DNA from: Dehalococcoidia bacterium
GTDB taxonomy: Bacteria > Chloroflexota > Dehalococcoidia > DSTF01 > JACRBR01
Assembly (NCBI GenBank): GCA_040902535.1
Contig: JBBDXD010000010.1
Span: 1-64,000 of the forward strand
DNA length: 64,000 nt
Direction of reading: 5' to 3'
Below, one piece after another: positions 24,311 to 33,797 of the stretch. Numbering within the stretch: position 1 is the stretch's first letter; every line of letters begins with the position of its first letter. The position numbers were made by a program, and so were the translations under genes. The notes beneath the pieces are model-generated. The model ran no database searches. It had not been told where the DNA came from and worked only from the letters and a program-made list of their open reading frames with translations.

Positions 24311-25039
24311 ATGAGCATCGCCATCATCTCCGACGTCCACGCCAACCTCGAAGCGCTCACCGCCGTCCTGCGCGATGCCGAAGGCCGCGGCGAAACCCAG
24401 GTCTGGTGCGCCGGCGATACGGTGGGCTACGGCCCTGATCCCGCGGCCGTGCTCGATGCGTTGGTCCAGCGCGACGCCATGATGGTCGCCGGCAACCACG
24501 ACCTGGCGGCGTGCGGAAAGATGGGCGTCGAAGAGTTCAACCCCGTCGCTGCGGAAGCTGCGCTGTGGACGCGGCGGACGCTCTCGGAGAGCGAGTGCGC
24601 GTTGCTCGCTTCGCTGCCCCTGACGCGCACCTCCGGCGACTTCACGATGGTGCATGGCACCCTGCGGCAGCCGGAGTGGGAGTACCTGCTGACGCCAGAG
24701 CAGGCCATCGCGCAGTTCGAACTGCAAGCGACGCCGTACAGCATCGTCGGCCATACGCACCTGCCGATGGTCGTGCGCGAGGACGGAGGCCGCCCTGCCA
24801 TGCTCCGGCTGCTGCCGGACACGACGATCGAGTTAGGAGGCGAGCGGCTCATCCTCAATCCGGGCGGCCTCGGGCAGCCGCGCGACGGCGATCCCCGGGC
24901 GCCGTACTTGCTGTACGATGAGGAATCCGCAACCGTCTCGTTTCATCGCGTGCCGTACGACATTGGCGGAACGCGTCGGAAGATCCGCGATGCGGGGCTG
25001 CCGGAGTGGCTGGGAGCGCGCCTCGAACGAGGCCAGTAG
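24311..25039 (+). CDS. YfcE/MJ0936-type metallophosphoesterase
   Basis: 242 residues with motifs SDVHANLEAL, GDTVGYGPDPAAV, GNHD and GHTH, and MVHG. This subfamily (MPP_superfamily, DUF1905/YfcE-like) hydrolyses phosphodiesters in vitro; the physiological substrate is unknown. It precedes holB with 11 bp spacing and the same direction, so they form a unit that also may include ricT. It is not close in sequence to the phosphoesterase at 19730. Confidence 0.85.
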   Translation: MSIAIISDVHANLEALTAVLRDAEGRGETQVWCAGDTVGYGPDPAAVLDALVQRDAMMVAGNHDLAACGKMGVEEFNPVAAEAALWTRRTLSESECALLASLPLTRTSGDFTMVHGTLRQPEWEYLLTPEQAIAQFELQATPYSIVGHTHLPMVVREDGGRPAMLRLLPDTTIELGGERLILNPGGLGQPRDGDPRAPYLLYDEESATVSFHRVPYDIGGTRRKIRDAGLPEWLGARLERGQ

Positions 25040-25050
25040 GAGGACCTTGC

Positions 25051-26124
25051 ATGGGCTGGACGGTCGTCGGGCAGGATGACGCGATTCGCGTGCTCAGCGC
25101 CGCCGCGCGAGGCGAGCGCCTGGCGCACGCCTACCTGTTCACCGGCCCGGCGCACGTCGGCAAGACGATGACGGCGATGCAGTTCGCGCAGGCGCTCAAC
25201 TGCACCGCCGGCGATCCGCCCTGCGGCCGCTGCCGCCAGTGCGAGCGCGTCGCCTCCGGCATGCACGCCGACGTGGAGATCATCGACCGCACCGCCATGT
25301 GCGAAGACAAGGACCATAAGCCCGGCGAGCACAAGTCGGACAACTCCCGCGACATTCGCATCTGCCAGATCCTCCGCGTCGGGCGGCTGAGCCACAATCC
25401 GCCGTTCGAGGGAGCGTACCGCGTCTGGATCATCGATCCCGCTGACGCGATGAATGAACCGTCGTCCAACGCGCTGCTCAAGACGCTCGAAGAGCCGCCG
25501 CCGAACGTCGTCTTCGTGCTGGTCACCGACCGCGAGGAGATGTTGCTGCCGACGATCCGCTCTCGCACGCGCCGCATCGAGTTCCAGGGCGTGCCGAAGA
25601 GCGTCATCGAACAGACCCTGCGCACGCGCTGGGACGCGGAGCCGCCGCGGGCCGCCGAGCTGGCGGGCCTCTCCGGCGGGCGGCTGGGGTGGGCGCTGAT
25701 CGCGCTTCGCGACGCGGAGATGCTGACACAGCACCGGGAATTGCTCGACCGCGCGGAGGCGATGGCGGGCGCGCCGCTGGCGGAGCGCTTCGCCTTCGGG
25801 GGGCAGCTTGGCGGCAAATACACGAAGGACCGCGCCGGCGTCCAGGCGACGCTGGCCGCCTGGCAGGAATGGTGGCGCGATGTCCTCCTCATCGCCGGCG
25901 GGCGCGAGCAGCAGGCCATGCACCGCGACAGATTGGACAGGCTGCGGCCGCTGGCGGCACAATGCGGCGTTGGCCCGGCGGTCCGGGCGCTCCGCGCCAT
26001 CACGGACGCCCGCCAGCAACTCGAGGAGAACGCGAGCCCGGTGCTCGCCCTCGAAGCGATGATGCTGGCCTTGCCGGCGCTGCGGCTGAACGCCGTAGCC
26101 GGGCGGCTCGCCGCGCAGGATTAG
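25051..26124 (+). CDS. holB: DNA polymerase III subunit delta'
   Basis: 357 residues, clamp-loader AAA+ subunit. The start MGWTVVGQDDAIRVL is typical. P-loop GPAHVGKTMTAMQFA (about 32-46) is close to a normal Walker A, followed by four Cys of the structural zinc site (CTAGDPPCGRCRQCERV) and by the Walker B-like IIDPADAMNEPSSNALLKTL, sensor region RSRTRRIEF. AGTAGGAGGAC lies upstream of the ATG at 25051. The neighbour ricT (PSP1) is next to holB in many bacteria, including Firmicutes. Confidence 0.93.
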   Translation: MGWTVVGQDDAIRVLSAAARGERLAHAYLFTGPAHVGKTMTAMQFAQALNCTAGDPPCGRCRQCERVASGMHADVEIIDRTAMCEDKDHKPGEHKSDNSRDIRICQILRVGRLSHNPPFEGAYRVWIIDPADAMNEPSSNALLKTLEEPPPNVVFVLVTDREEMLLPTIRSRTRRIEFQGVPKSVIEQTLRTRWDAEPPRAAELAGLSGGRLGWALIALRDAEMLTQHRELLDRAEAMAGAPLAERFAFGGQLGGKYTKDRAGVQATLAAWQEWWRDVLLIAGGREQQAMHRDRLDRLRPLAAQCGVGPAVRALRAITDARQQLEENASPVLALEAMMLALPALRLNAVAGRLAAQD

Positions 26125-26162
26125 ACGAAAGGATAGCCGCGCCATGGCGTGGCCGGTGACGA

Positions 26163-27218
26163 ATGAGCGAACACCAGCGCGTGCCTATTGGAGTGCGCTT
26201 CAAAGAAGCCGGCAAGGTCTATTACTTCGATGCCGGCGATCTCGATCTCGACGTCGGTAACTACGTCGTCGTCGAGACGTCGCATGGGCTCGAGATCGGG
26301 CGCGTCGTCATCTCCGCCGAGCAGGTCATCGCCAGCGAGATCAAAGATTCGCTGAAGCCGATCCTTCGCGTCGCCAGCCCGGACGATGTGCGCAACTGGA
26401 ACGAACTCAAGGAAAAGGCCCGCGAGCACCTGCGCGCAGCGAAGCGCCAGGTCGCCGAGGACGGGCTGGACATGCAGATCGTCTCCGGCGAGTACAACCT
26501 GGAGGGATCGCAGATCACGTTCTACTTCACGGCGGCGGACCGCGTCGATTTCCGGCCGCTCGTGCGCGACCTCGCGACGCGGCTCGGTTCGAAGGTGCAG
26601 ATGCTGCAGGTCGGCGAACGCGATCGCGCCAAGATGCTCGATGGCTACGACGTCTGCGGGCAGCGCCTGTGCTGCGCATCGTGGCAGACGTCGTTTCCGT
26701 CTGTATCGATCAAGATGGCGAAAGAGCAGGACCTGCCGCTCAATCCGCAAAAGATCTCCGGCGTCTGCGGCCGCCTCTACTGCTGCCTGACGTTCGAGTA
26801 CGAGGGCTACCGCGAGCTGCGCGGTCAGATGCCGAAAGTGGGCTCGATGGTCTCGACGCCGGTCGGCGAGGCGAAAGTGAACAGCGTCAACGTGCTCAAG
26901 AAGACCGTGACGCTATGGCTGCCCGAACAAAAGCAGGTGCTGGAGATGCCGGCGATCGACCTGCAGATGCAGTACGGCCTGACGGTGCGCCCCGTCGAAC
27001 TGGTCGAGGAGATCGAGGCGCCGCTCAAAGCGCAGACGCCCGAATCCCGCCCCCCTGGCCCTCCCCGCCCCGGCGCGCCTGCTGCCGACGCGGCCCCCGG
27101 CGCCGCTACTGACGATGGCGAGCCTAAGCGCCGCAGGCGGGGCCGTCGCGGCGGCCGCAACCGCCGCCGTGAGGGCGGTGGGCCGGGCGATGGCGGCGGC
27201 ACGCCCCCGACCGGCTAG
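26163..27218 (+). CDS. ricT: PSP1 domain protein (RicT/YaaT) with Arg/Gly-rich tail
   Basis: 351 residues. Residues about 1-260 match the PSP1 domain. The conserved cysteines are in CGQRLCCASW and GVCGRLYCCLTFEYEGYREL, which in RicT hold iron-sulfur or metal sites. RicT belongs to the complex that guides RNase Y and mRNA processing. The last 70 residues are unusual: a Pro/Ala-rich stretch then KRRRRGRRGGRNRRREGGG, which may bind RNA. It follows holB by 38 bp, the order found in other phyla. Confidence 0.9.
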   Translation: MSEHQRVPIGVRFKEAGKVYYFDAGDLDLDVGNYVVVETSHGLEIGRVVISAEQVIASEIKDSLKPILRVASPDDVRNWNELKEKAREHLRAAKRQVAEDGLDMQIVSGEYNLEGSQITFYFTAADRVDFRPLVRDLATRLGSKVQMLQVGERDRAKMLDGYDVCGQRLCCASWQTSFPSVSIKMAKEQDLPLNPQKISGVCGRLYCCLTFEYEGYRELRGQMPKVGSMVSTPVGEAKVNSVNVLKKTVTLWLPEQKQVLEMPAIDLQMQYGLTVRPVELVEEIEAPLKAQTPESRPPGPPRPGAPAADAAPGAATDDGEPKRRRRGRRGGRNRRREGGGPGDGGGTPPTG

Positions 27219-27263
27219 CTCGTCTCGCCGCCGTGTGCCGTCCGACGCTTGCCGCCGCGCCGG

Positions 27264-28103
27264 CTACAGCGCCTGTACCGCCAGCACCGCGAATACCAAC
27301 AGCCCCAGCGCGACCCGGTAATACACGAACGGAATCAACGAGTTCGTCACCAGGAACCGCAGCAGGAACGCGATCGACGCGTAGCCGACGATTGCCGCGC
27401 ACGTTAGTCCGACGATGAAGAACGCTGCATCGCTCCAACCGAGCGCGCCATCGGCGAAGTCCATGACGACGCCGGGGATCTGCGATATCACCGCACCGAG
27501 GATGATCGGCGCCGACATCAGGAACGCGAACGTCGCCGCTTCGCCGCGGTCGATGTCGCGCAAGAGGCCCGCCGAGATCGTCGCGCCCGAGCGGGACACA
27601 CCGGGGACCAGCGCCACGGCCTGCGCAACGCCGATCACCAGCGCATCGCGCCACGTCAGCGCGTCGATGCGACGTGTGCGCTTGCCGAACGCCTCTGCCA
27701 CGACGAACACAGCGCTGAACGCGATGAGCATCGTCGCGACGAGCGCGGGCGAGCGAAACGCGTCTTCGATCTGGTCTTCGAACAGCAGCCCGGTGACCGC
27801 CGCGGGGATCGTGCCCAGCACGATCAGCCAGGCGAGGCGCGCGTCGTCATCGGCAAGCGAGCGCGTCGACAACGAACGCAGGCCCGCTTCGATGAGCGGC
27901 CGCCAGCGGCCACCGAAGTACGCCAGCAAGGCGATCAGCGTCCCGAGGTGGAGCGCGACGTCGAACGACAGGCCGTAACGCTCCTCATCGATGCCCAGGG
28001 CCTTCTGCGAGAGGATCAGGTGGCCGGTCGACGAGACGGGGAGAAACTCCGTCAGACCCTGCACGATGCCGAGGAGTGCCGCCTTGAGCAGGTCCTCGAT
28101 CAT
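27264..28103 (-). CDS. uppP: Undecaprenyl-diphosphate phosphatase UppP
   Basis: 279 residues, polytopic membrane enzyme of the BacA/UppP family. It dephosphorylates undecaprenyl diphosphate for wall-polymer synthesis and gives bacitracin resistance. The conserved motifs GLTEFLPVSSTGHLIL (about 16-31) and PGVSRSGATISAGL (about 162-175) are both seen. The distal end has the usual multiple helices. It is convergent with ricT. Together with lysA and uppP it implies peptidoglycan or a related polymer. Confidence 0.95.
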   Translation of the reverse strand: MIEDLLKAALLGIVQGLTEFLPVSSTGHLILSQKALGIDEERYGLSFDVALHLGTLIALLAYFGGRWRPLIEAGLRSLSTRSLADDDARLAWLIVLGTIPAAVTGLLFEDQIEDAFRSPALVATMLIAFSAVFVVAEAFGKRTRRIDALTWRDALVIGVAQAVALVPGVSRSGATISAGLLRDIDRGEAATFAFLMSAPIILGAVISQIPGVVMDFADGALGWSDAAFFIVGLTCAAIVGYASIAFLLRFLVTNSLIPFVYYRVALGLLVFAVLAVQAL

Positions 28104-28218
28104 GCCGGCGACAGCGTCCGCACGACGACGACGCGGCAGTTCTTAGAGCGTGTGATGCGCACCGCCGCAATCGTACCGTACGCGCCAGCCACGGACGGCG
28201 TCCCAGTATGAACGTTGA

Positions 28219-29151
28219 TTAGCGGGAGCGGGGATCGAGCGCGTCGCGCAGGCCATCGCCCAGGAACGTGAAGCAGAGCATCAGCAGGGCGACGCCTCCG
28301 GCCGGGAAGATCAGGTTCCAGATGTTGCGCTGGATGACGTTGTAGCCGTTCGACACAAGCGTCCCCAGGCTGACCGCCGGCGCAGGGATGCCCAGGCCGA
28401 TGAAACTGAGCGCGACCTCCGCGAAGATCGCCGTCGGGATGCCGAACGTGATCGCCACGATCACAGGGCCGAGCGTATTCGGAAGCATGTGCTGTATGAC
28501 GATGCGCGACTGGGAGGCGCCGAGCGCGCGCGCCGCGACGACGAAGTCACGCTCGGCAAGCGACAACATCTGTCCGCGCACGAGGCGTGCGACGGTGGTC
28601 CACGCCACCATGCCGATCGCGAGCATCATGACGACCGTGGTCGAGACGAACGGAAGATCGCGTCTGATCAGGATCTCGCGTAACAGCAAGATGAATAACA
28701 GATCCGGGAACGAAAACATGATGTCGGTGAACCGCATGACGATGTTGTCCGTGAAGCGCCCCCCGAACGCCGCGAGCGCGCCGAACGTCAAGCCAAGCGC
28801 GAGCACGATTACCTGCGTGCCGAGCCCGATCTGGATCGAGATACGCAGCCCCTCGAGCGTGCGCGACCAGATATCGCGGCCGAGTTGATCCGTGCCGAAC
28901 CAGTGCTCGCCCGTCGGGCCGAGTTGCTTATCGGTCGTGATATTCGACGGTTCGTGGCGCTCCAGCGCCGAGACATATGGCGCCGCGAACGCCACCACCG
29001 TGACCAGAACTAAGATTGCCAGGCCGGCCATCGCCAGGCGGTTGCGAAGCAGGCGGCGCCACGCATCCGCCCAGAGCCCGCGGTGGTCGCGCGTAAGTGC
29101 CTCCCGCTCGTCGCGGAAGAGTGGAGAGATCGCGGTCTCTTGCGTCGCCAT
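28219..29151 (-). CDS. Peptide-type ABC transporter permease, DppC/OppC family (second system)
   Basis: 310 residues. Residues 1-45 are cytoplasmic, the first helix at about 38-58, HWFGTDQLGRDIWSRTLEG fits the OppC core, and the EAA loop is ARALGASQSRIVIQHMLPN. The end is FLGDGLRDALDPRSR. ATG overlaps the stop of the DppB-like gene (TGATG). Last gene in a second binding protein-permease-permease operon. As in the first operon there is no ATPase gene: the next gene downstream is uppP. Confidence 0.93.
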   Translation of the reverse strand: MATQETAISPLFRDEREALTRDHRGLWADAWRRLLRNRLAMAGLAILVLVTVVAFAAPYVSALERHEPSNITTDKQLGPTGEHWFGTDQLGRDIWSRTLEGLRISIQIGLGTQVIVLALGLTFGALAAFGGRFTDNIVMRFTDIMFSFPDLLFILLLREILIRRDLPFVSTTVVMMLAIGMVAWTTVARLVRGQMLSLAERDFVVAARALGASQSRIVIQHMLPNTLGPVIVAITFGIPTAIFAEVALSFIGLGIPAPAVSLGTLVSNGYNVIQRNIWNLIFPAGGVALLMLCFTFLGDGLRDALDPRSR

Positions 29152-30107
29152 CAGCGATACCTGATCCGTGGATCAACCACGGCGTACATCAAGTCCACGA
29201 CCAGGTTGATGACGGCCACCGTGAACGCATACAGAAGGATCGTCCCCATGATCAACCCGTAGTCACGACGCTGCACCGCGACGATGAACTCGCGGCCGAT
29301 GCCATTGATGTTGAACATGCTCTCGATGATGAAGGAGCCCGAAAGCAGCAGCGCCGCGATCGGCCCGATGACCGTCAGCACCGGGATCAGCGCGTTCTTC
29401 ACGGTGTGCCGCGAAACCACGCGAAACTCACGAAGACCCTTCGCGCGCGCCGTGCGTATGTAGTCCTGGTTCAACACCTCCAGCATGCTCGCGCGCGTCA
29501 CGCGGGCGATGTATGCAGCCGGAAGCGCGGCCAGCGCGATGACGGGCAGGATCATCTTCTTGTATTCGTACGCCGAAGGATTCAACAGGTCGCGCGCCCG
29601 CTCGGGGCCGCCCCATTCGAACTGGTCGAACCATCCAAGATTGACGGAAAAGATGATCACCATGAACGCGGCGAGGATGAAGTGCGGAATGCTCGCCCCG
29701 ATCGTGGCGAAGAGCACGCTGAGATAGTCGATGACGCCGTTATGGTTCAGTGCGGCGAGCGTACCCAGCACCAACCCGACGCTCACCGCGAGCACCAGCG
29801 CCATTACAGCGATCTGCGCCGAGATGAAACCCGTCGTCTTGAGCGTGTCGGAGACCGGACGCCGGTCCTGGAACGAAATGCCCAGGTCGCCCTGCGCCAG
29901 GTTCTTCATGTAGATCCCGTATTGCTGATAGACCGGCTTATCGAGCCCGTACTCGCGTTGGAGCGCCGCCTCGATGGCGGGCGGCCGCTGCTTCTCCGAG
30001 GTGAACGGCCCGCCGGGTACGGCGTACATCAGGAAAAACGTGATCGTGGCGATCACCCACAGGACGGGGACGATCCAGAAGATGCGCCTGATCGTGTATC
30101 CCAGCAT
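29151..30107 (-). CDS. Peptide-type ABC transporter permease, DppB/OppB family (second system)
   Basis: 318 residues. MLGYTIRRIFWIVPVLWVIA is the DppB start. The periplasmic loop and EAA loop (TARAKGLREFRVVSRHTVKN) are complete, and the end is DVRIRYR-like (VVDPRIRYR). Same order as in the operon at 103-3742 but the proteins are clearly different in sequence, so this is not a recent duplication. It starts 60 bp after the binding-protein gene. Confidence 0.93.
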   Translation of the reverse strand: MLGYTIRRIFWIVPVLWVIATITFFLMYAVPGGPFTSEKQRPPAIEAALQREYGLDKPVYQQYGIYMKNLAQGDLGISFQDRRPVSDTLKTTGFISAQIAVMALVLAVSVGLVLGTLAALNHNGVIDYLSVLFATIGASIPHFILAAFMVIIFSVNLGWFDQFEWGGPERARDLLNPSAYEYKKMILPVIALAALPAAYIARVTRASMLEVLNQDYIRTARAKGLREFRVVSRHTVKNALIPVLTVIGPIAALLLSGSFIIESMFNINGIGREFIVAVQRRDYGLIMGTILLYAFTVAVINLVVDLMYAVVDPRIRYR

Positions 30108-30167
30108 CGGAAGATTCGCGGGGGCTGCCGCAATAGCGACAACCCCCGCGCCATACCTGTACTGTGC

Positions 30168-31898
30168 CTACTCGGCCTTCACGAACCAGCACTCGGCGCA
30201 GTAGTTGCCGGGCTGGCCCGCATCGATCGTACCGTTCGGCACGACGCCGCCAACACGCGACGCGACAAGGAACGGCAGCGAGCTTTGATACATAGGCGCG
30301 ACGCCGCACAGGTTGGTGACGATCGCCGTCTCCATGTCCTGGTACGCCGCGATCCTCGCTTCATCATCGGTCGCCGCGAGCGCCGCCTCCAGCGCAGCAT
30401 CGACGTCCGGGTGCGAGCAGTTGTACTTGTTGTTGCCGCCCGTCGTCTCGAAGAGGCCGAAGAGCGGGTTCTCGATGTCCGGGTAGTCCAGTTGCCAGCC
30501 GCCGACGAACAGGTCGAAGTCCTCGGCGTTGAAGCGCGCGGACCTCGTCTGGCCATCGACCTGTTCGATCCGGATATCGATGCCAAGGATCTCACTGAAC
30601 TGCTGCTGCAGGAACTCCGCCACGGCGATGCGCTCCGGCGTGTTCACGATGATCCCCAGCTCGGGGAAGCCATCGCCACCCGGGTATCCGGCCTCGGCGA
30701 GCGCCGCCTTCGCCGCCTCCTCATCGAAGCCGATGATGTCGGTGAACGGCTCGTTGCCCTGGTGGCCGGTGATGCCCTCGACGACCCAATAGAGGGCCGG
30801 CTGGTTCGTGCCGTCGAACACGGCCTCGTTCAGCGCTTCGCGGTCGATCGCGCGCGAGAGCGCGAGCCGCACGTTGAAGTCCGCGAGGGTCTCATCCTCC
30901 ATCTGCATCTCGAGCGACTCGATGCGGCCCGAGGGGACTTGGAGCAGTTCGCTTGAGAGGCCGCTATCACCCTCAACGACGACGATATCCGTCGCGCTGA
31001 TGCGCGTCATCTGCAACTCGTCGTTCTGGTAACCACGGAATGCTGCGGCCAGGTCGTCGATGAACCGGACCGTGATCTCCTGCAGCGCCGGCGCCTGGCC
31101 GGCCCAGTTCGGGTTCGGCACGAGTTTCAGGCTCTCGCCCGGCGTCAGCTCCGACAACACGAACGGACCGTTGTTGACGATGTTCTCTGGCTGCGTCCAC
31201 GCATCGCCATTCGCGTCGATCACGTCCTGGCGCGCCGGGAATGTCACCCAGAGAGCCATGATGGTTGTGAATCGGTCGTTCGGCTGCTTGAGCGTGTACT
31301 CGACCGTGCGCTCATCGACAGCCCGCACCTGCATAGCGTCGAGGAGCGTTTGCTTCTGCGCGGCATCCGTATTCGCCTGCACTTCCGCGCAGCCCACGAG
31401 GTCGAGATAGCCGGCGCCCCACAGGTAGCCGTATGTCTCGGCGACCGTGGGGTCGCAACCGCGCTTTGCGCCATCGACGAAATTCTGCGCGGTGATCGGC
31501 TCGCCGTCGGACCACAGCAGTCCTTCCTTGAGCGTGACGGTGTACACGTTGCCTTCTACGACCGGGTCGCCTTCGGCCATGCCGGGGACGACTTCGACGC
31601 CGCCGCCTCCGTCGTCCGTCAGGTTGTACAGGCCGCGGAACATCATGCGGATGACGCCGATGTCCTGCTCGAAGTTCGACCGGTGCGGGTCGAGGAACTG
31701 TGGTTCCCCGGATTGGATCGTGATGTTCTGCTGGTCGGCCGGGGCCGTCTCCCCGTTGCCGCCCGCGGGCTGGGTCGCCGAAGGCGTCTGGTCGCCTCCA
31801 TCGCCGTCGTCGTCATCGCCACCGCACGCGGCCGCAAAGACGAGCACGCTCGCCAGTAGCCCGGCGAGGATCAGAAACCAGCGGTTTCTTACGTTCAT
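30168..31898 (-). CDS. Peptide-type ABC transporter substrate-binding lipoprotein (second system)
   Basis: 576 residues. The N-terminus MNVRNRWFLILAGLLASVLV with the lipobox FAAAC (Cys25) marks a Sec-type lipoprotein, unlike the Tat-type receptor of the other operon. An acidic linker (DDDDGDGGD) and a SBP_bac_5 domain follow (FLDPHRSNFEQDIGVIRMMF, VRLALSRAIDREALNE). ATG at 31898 has GGAGGAAGA upstream. The ligand is unknown. Confidence 0.93.
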   Translation of the reverse strand: MNVRNRWFLILAGLLASVLVFAAACGGDDDDGDGGDQTPSATQPAGGNGETAPADQQNITIQSGEPQFLDPHRSNFEQDIGVIRMMFRGLYNLTDDGGGGVEVVPGMAEGDPVVEGNVYTVTLKEGLLWSDGEPITAQNFVDGAKRGCDPTVAETYGYLWGAGYLDLVGCAEVQANTDAAQKQTLLDAMQVRAVDERTVEYTLKQPNDRFTTIMALWVTFPARQDVIDANGDAWTQPENIVNNGPFVLSELTPGESLKLVPNPNWAGQAPALQEITVRFIDDLAAAFRGYQNDELQMTRISATDIVVVEGDSGLSSELLQVPSGRIESLEMQMEDETLADFNVRLALSRAIDREALNEAVFDGTNQPALYWVVEGITGHQGNEPFTDIIGFDEEAAKAALAEAGYPGGDGFPELGIIVNTPERIAVAEFLQQQFSEILGIDIRIEQVDGQTRSARFNAEDFDLFVGGWQLDYPDIENPLFGLFETTGGNNKYNCSHPDVDAALEAALAATDDEARIAAYQDMETAIVTNLCGVAPMYQSSLPFLVASRVGGVVPNGTIDAGQPGNYCAECWFVKAE

Positions 31899-32301
31899 TC
31901 TTCCTCCCTGATGGGCGGTTCCTCCGCCACTCCAACTTCGGAACAGGGCGCTGCCCCGGGCGGGGTAAGTCTCGCAGGCACCTCCTTGAACGATCGGCCG
32001 CGAAGCCAAGCTGCCGCAATCGTACAGCCAAATGTCAAGGTCCAGATAGTTGTATCAGATTCAACATGCAAGGAGCCGCCGCGCGTTGCACATTTGTTCT
32101 GATCGCAAACGCATTCGTCTTCCCACGCAGCTATTTGAGATACGCCGGTCTTCTCCTCGCGGATGATCCGCAGGCGGGCGCCGCCGCGTCGGGCATCCAC
32201 ATGCACGAGCGAAACCGCGACGTTATCCTGCTGTCGCGGCGCTCGACATGCTTCGAGCGCTGAGCATCGCCACATCTCGGATCGAGGCAATGGAGGCCGC
32301 C
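31899..32301. promoter_or_regulatory. Divergent control region without a gene
   Basis: This 403-bp region separates the divergent ABC receptor and crotonyl-CoA reductase-like genes. A near-palindrome GTTGTA-N5-TTCAAC (32049-32065, 5 of 6 arm bases paired) could be an operator. A lone TTGACA on the minus strand (32033-32038) has no well-placed -10 partner. Open frames here have no coding signature. Confidence 0.4.
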
Positions 32302-33555
32302 ATGAGCACCGTCACGAAGGACCTGTACGAGATCGGCGAGGCGCCGCCCGCCGGCCACGTGCCGCCAAAGATGTACGCGATGACCGTGCGCCGTGAAAAC
32401 TTCGGAGAGCCGAAAGCCGCCTTCAAAAAGGAGATCGTCGAGACGCCGGAGATCGGTCCGCGCGAGCTGCTCGTCTACGTGATGGCCGCCGGCATCAACT
32501 ACAACAACGTCTGGGCGGCGCTCGGCGTCCCCGTCGACGTCATCAAGGTGCACGCGCAGGCCGGCGACGATACCAACTTCCACATCGGCGGCAGCGATGC
32601 ATCGGGCATCGTCTACGCGGTCGGCGATGAAGTGACCGACTGGCAGATCGGCGATGAGGTCGTCGTGCATTGCGGCGCCTGGGACCCGCAAGCGCCGGAC
32701 GTCAAGGCCGTCGACGATCCGATGTTCGCGCCGTCATTCAAGATCTGGGGCTATGAGACGAATTGGGGCAGTTTCGCGCAGTTCACGAAGGTGTGGGCGC
32801 ACCAGTGCATGCCGAAGGCGAAGCACCTGACGTGGGAAGAAGCCGCCGCGCCGACACTCGTCGGTTCGACGGCGTACCGCATGTTGACGAACTGGAGCCC
32901 GCACAACGTGCGCGAGAACGACATCGTCCTGATCTGGGGCGGCGCCGGCGGCCTCGGCACGATGGCGACGCAGATCACGAAGATTCTCGGCGGTATTCCG
33001 GTCGTCGTCGTGTCGAGCGACGCGAAGGGCGAGTATTGCATGAAACTCGGTGCCAAGGGCTACATCAATCGCAAGGACTTCGACCACTGGGGCATGCTCC
33101 CGCACTGGACCGACGACGAGAAGTTCAACGACTGGACGAAGGGCGCGCGCGCGTTCGGCAAGAAGCTCTGGGACGTGCTCGGCGAGCGGCGCAATCCGCG
33201 CATCGTCTTCGAGCACCCCGGCGAAGACACCGTGCCGACATCGATCTTCGTCGCGGATAACGGCGGCATGGTCGTGATCTGCGCCGGCACGAGCGGCTTC
33301 AACGCCACGGTCGACCTGCGGTATCTCTGGATGCGCCAGAAACGCTTCCAGGGTTCGCACTTCGCGAACGATAGCCAGGCGTACGCGTTCAACCAGCTCG
33401 TCGTCGATGGCAAGATCGACCCCTGCCTGTCGCGCACCTTCCCGTTCGATGGCATCGGCGAGTGTCATCAGCTCATGTACGAAGGCAAGAACCCCGACGG
33501 GAACATGGCCGCGCTCGTCGGCGCCCCCCGTGAGGGCATGAAGGAGCTGCCGTAG
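32302..33555 (+). CDS. ccrA: Crotonyl-CoA carboxylase/reductase-type medium-chain dehydrogenase
   Basis: 417 residues of the MDR superfamily. The sequence has the long loop typical of Ccr: [72 protein letters not shown], and the nucleotide-binding [10 protein letters not shown]. Ccr reduces crotonyl-CoA and can carboxylate it to ethylmalonyl-CoA in the EMC pathway; which reaction applies here is inferred. ATG at 32302 has GGAGG 7 bp upstream. Single gene; no mutase or ligase of the pathway is near. Confidence 0.88.
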   Translation: MSTVTKDLYEIGEAPPAGHVPPKMYAMTVRRENFGEPKAAFKKEIVETPEIGPRELLVYVMAAGINYNNVWAALGVPVDVIKVHAQAGDDTNFHIGGSDASGIVYAVGDEVTDWQIGDEVVVHCGAWDPQAPDVKAVDDPMFAPSFKIWGYETNWGSFAQFTKVWAHQCMPKAKHLTWEEAAAPTLVGSTAYRMLTNWSPHNVRENDIVLIWGGAGGLGTMATQITKILGGIPVVVVSSDAKGEYCMKLGAKGYINRKDFDHWGMLPHWTDDEKFNDWTKGARAFGKKLWDVLGERRNPRIVFEHPGEDTVPTSIFVADNGGMVVICAGTSGFNATVDLRYLWMRQKRFQGSHFANDSQAYAFNQLVVDGKIDPCLSRTFPFDGIGECHQLMYEGKNPDGNMAALVGAPREGMKELP

Positions 33556-33617
33556 TCGGCGCGACCTCGTCGTCAAACCGAGCGCGGGAGGCTCGATGCT
33601 GGCGCAGTCGGTACGTG

Positions 33618-33767
33618 GCGCGGGCTTTCAGCCCGCGAAGAGGCACTTCGATAACTCACCGCAACGGGGCGCGGGCTTTCAGCTTGCGACAAACGCATGT
33701 CGATAGCTCACCCGTACAGCGCGTCCACGCTCACCGGAGACCGGCACATGCGCTTTCAGCCCGCGAA
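33618..33767. repeat. Three degenerate palindromic units (CGCGGGC-TTTCA-GCCCGCG)
   Basis: Three repeats in 150 bp. The first (33619-33637) is a perfect 7-bp stem with loop TTTCA; the second (33670-33688) and third (33750-33767) are imperfect. Each is followed 13-16 bp on by CGATA(A/G)C. The region lies between ccrA and the kinase gene. Possible REP-like element or terminator of ccrA. Confidence 0.7.
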
Positions 33768-33797
33768 CGCAGCGCCCGATAGCGCAACAATGTCCCG

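Noticed and set aside
29097-30956. 619-codon plus-strand frame
   Set aside because: Antisense of the second peptide transporter permease and receptor genes.
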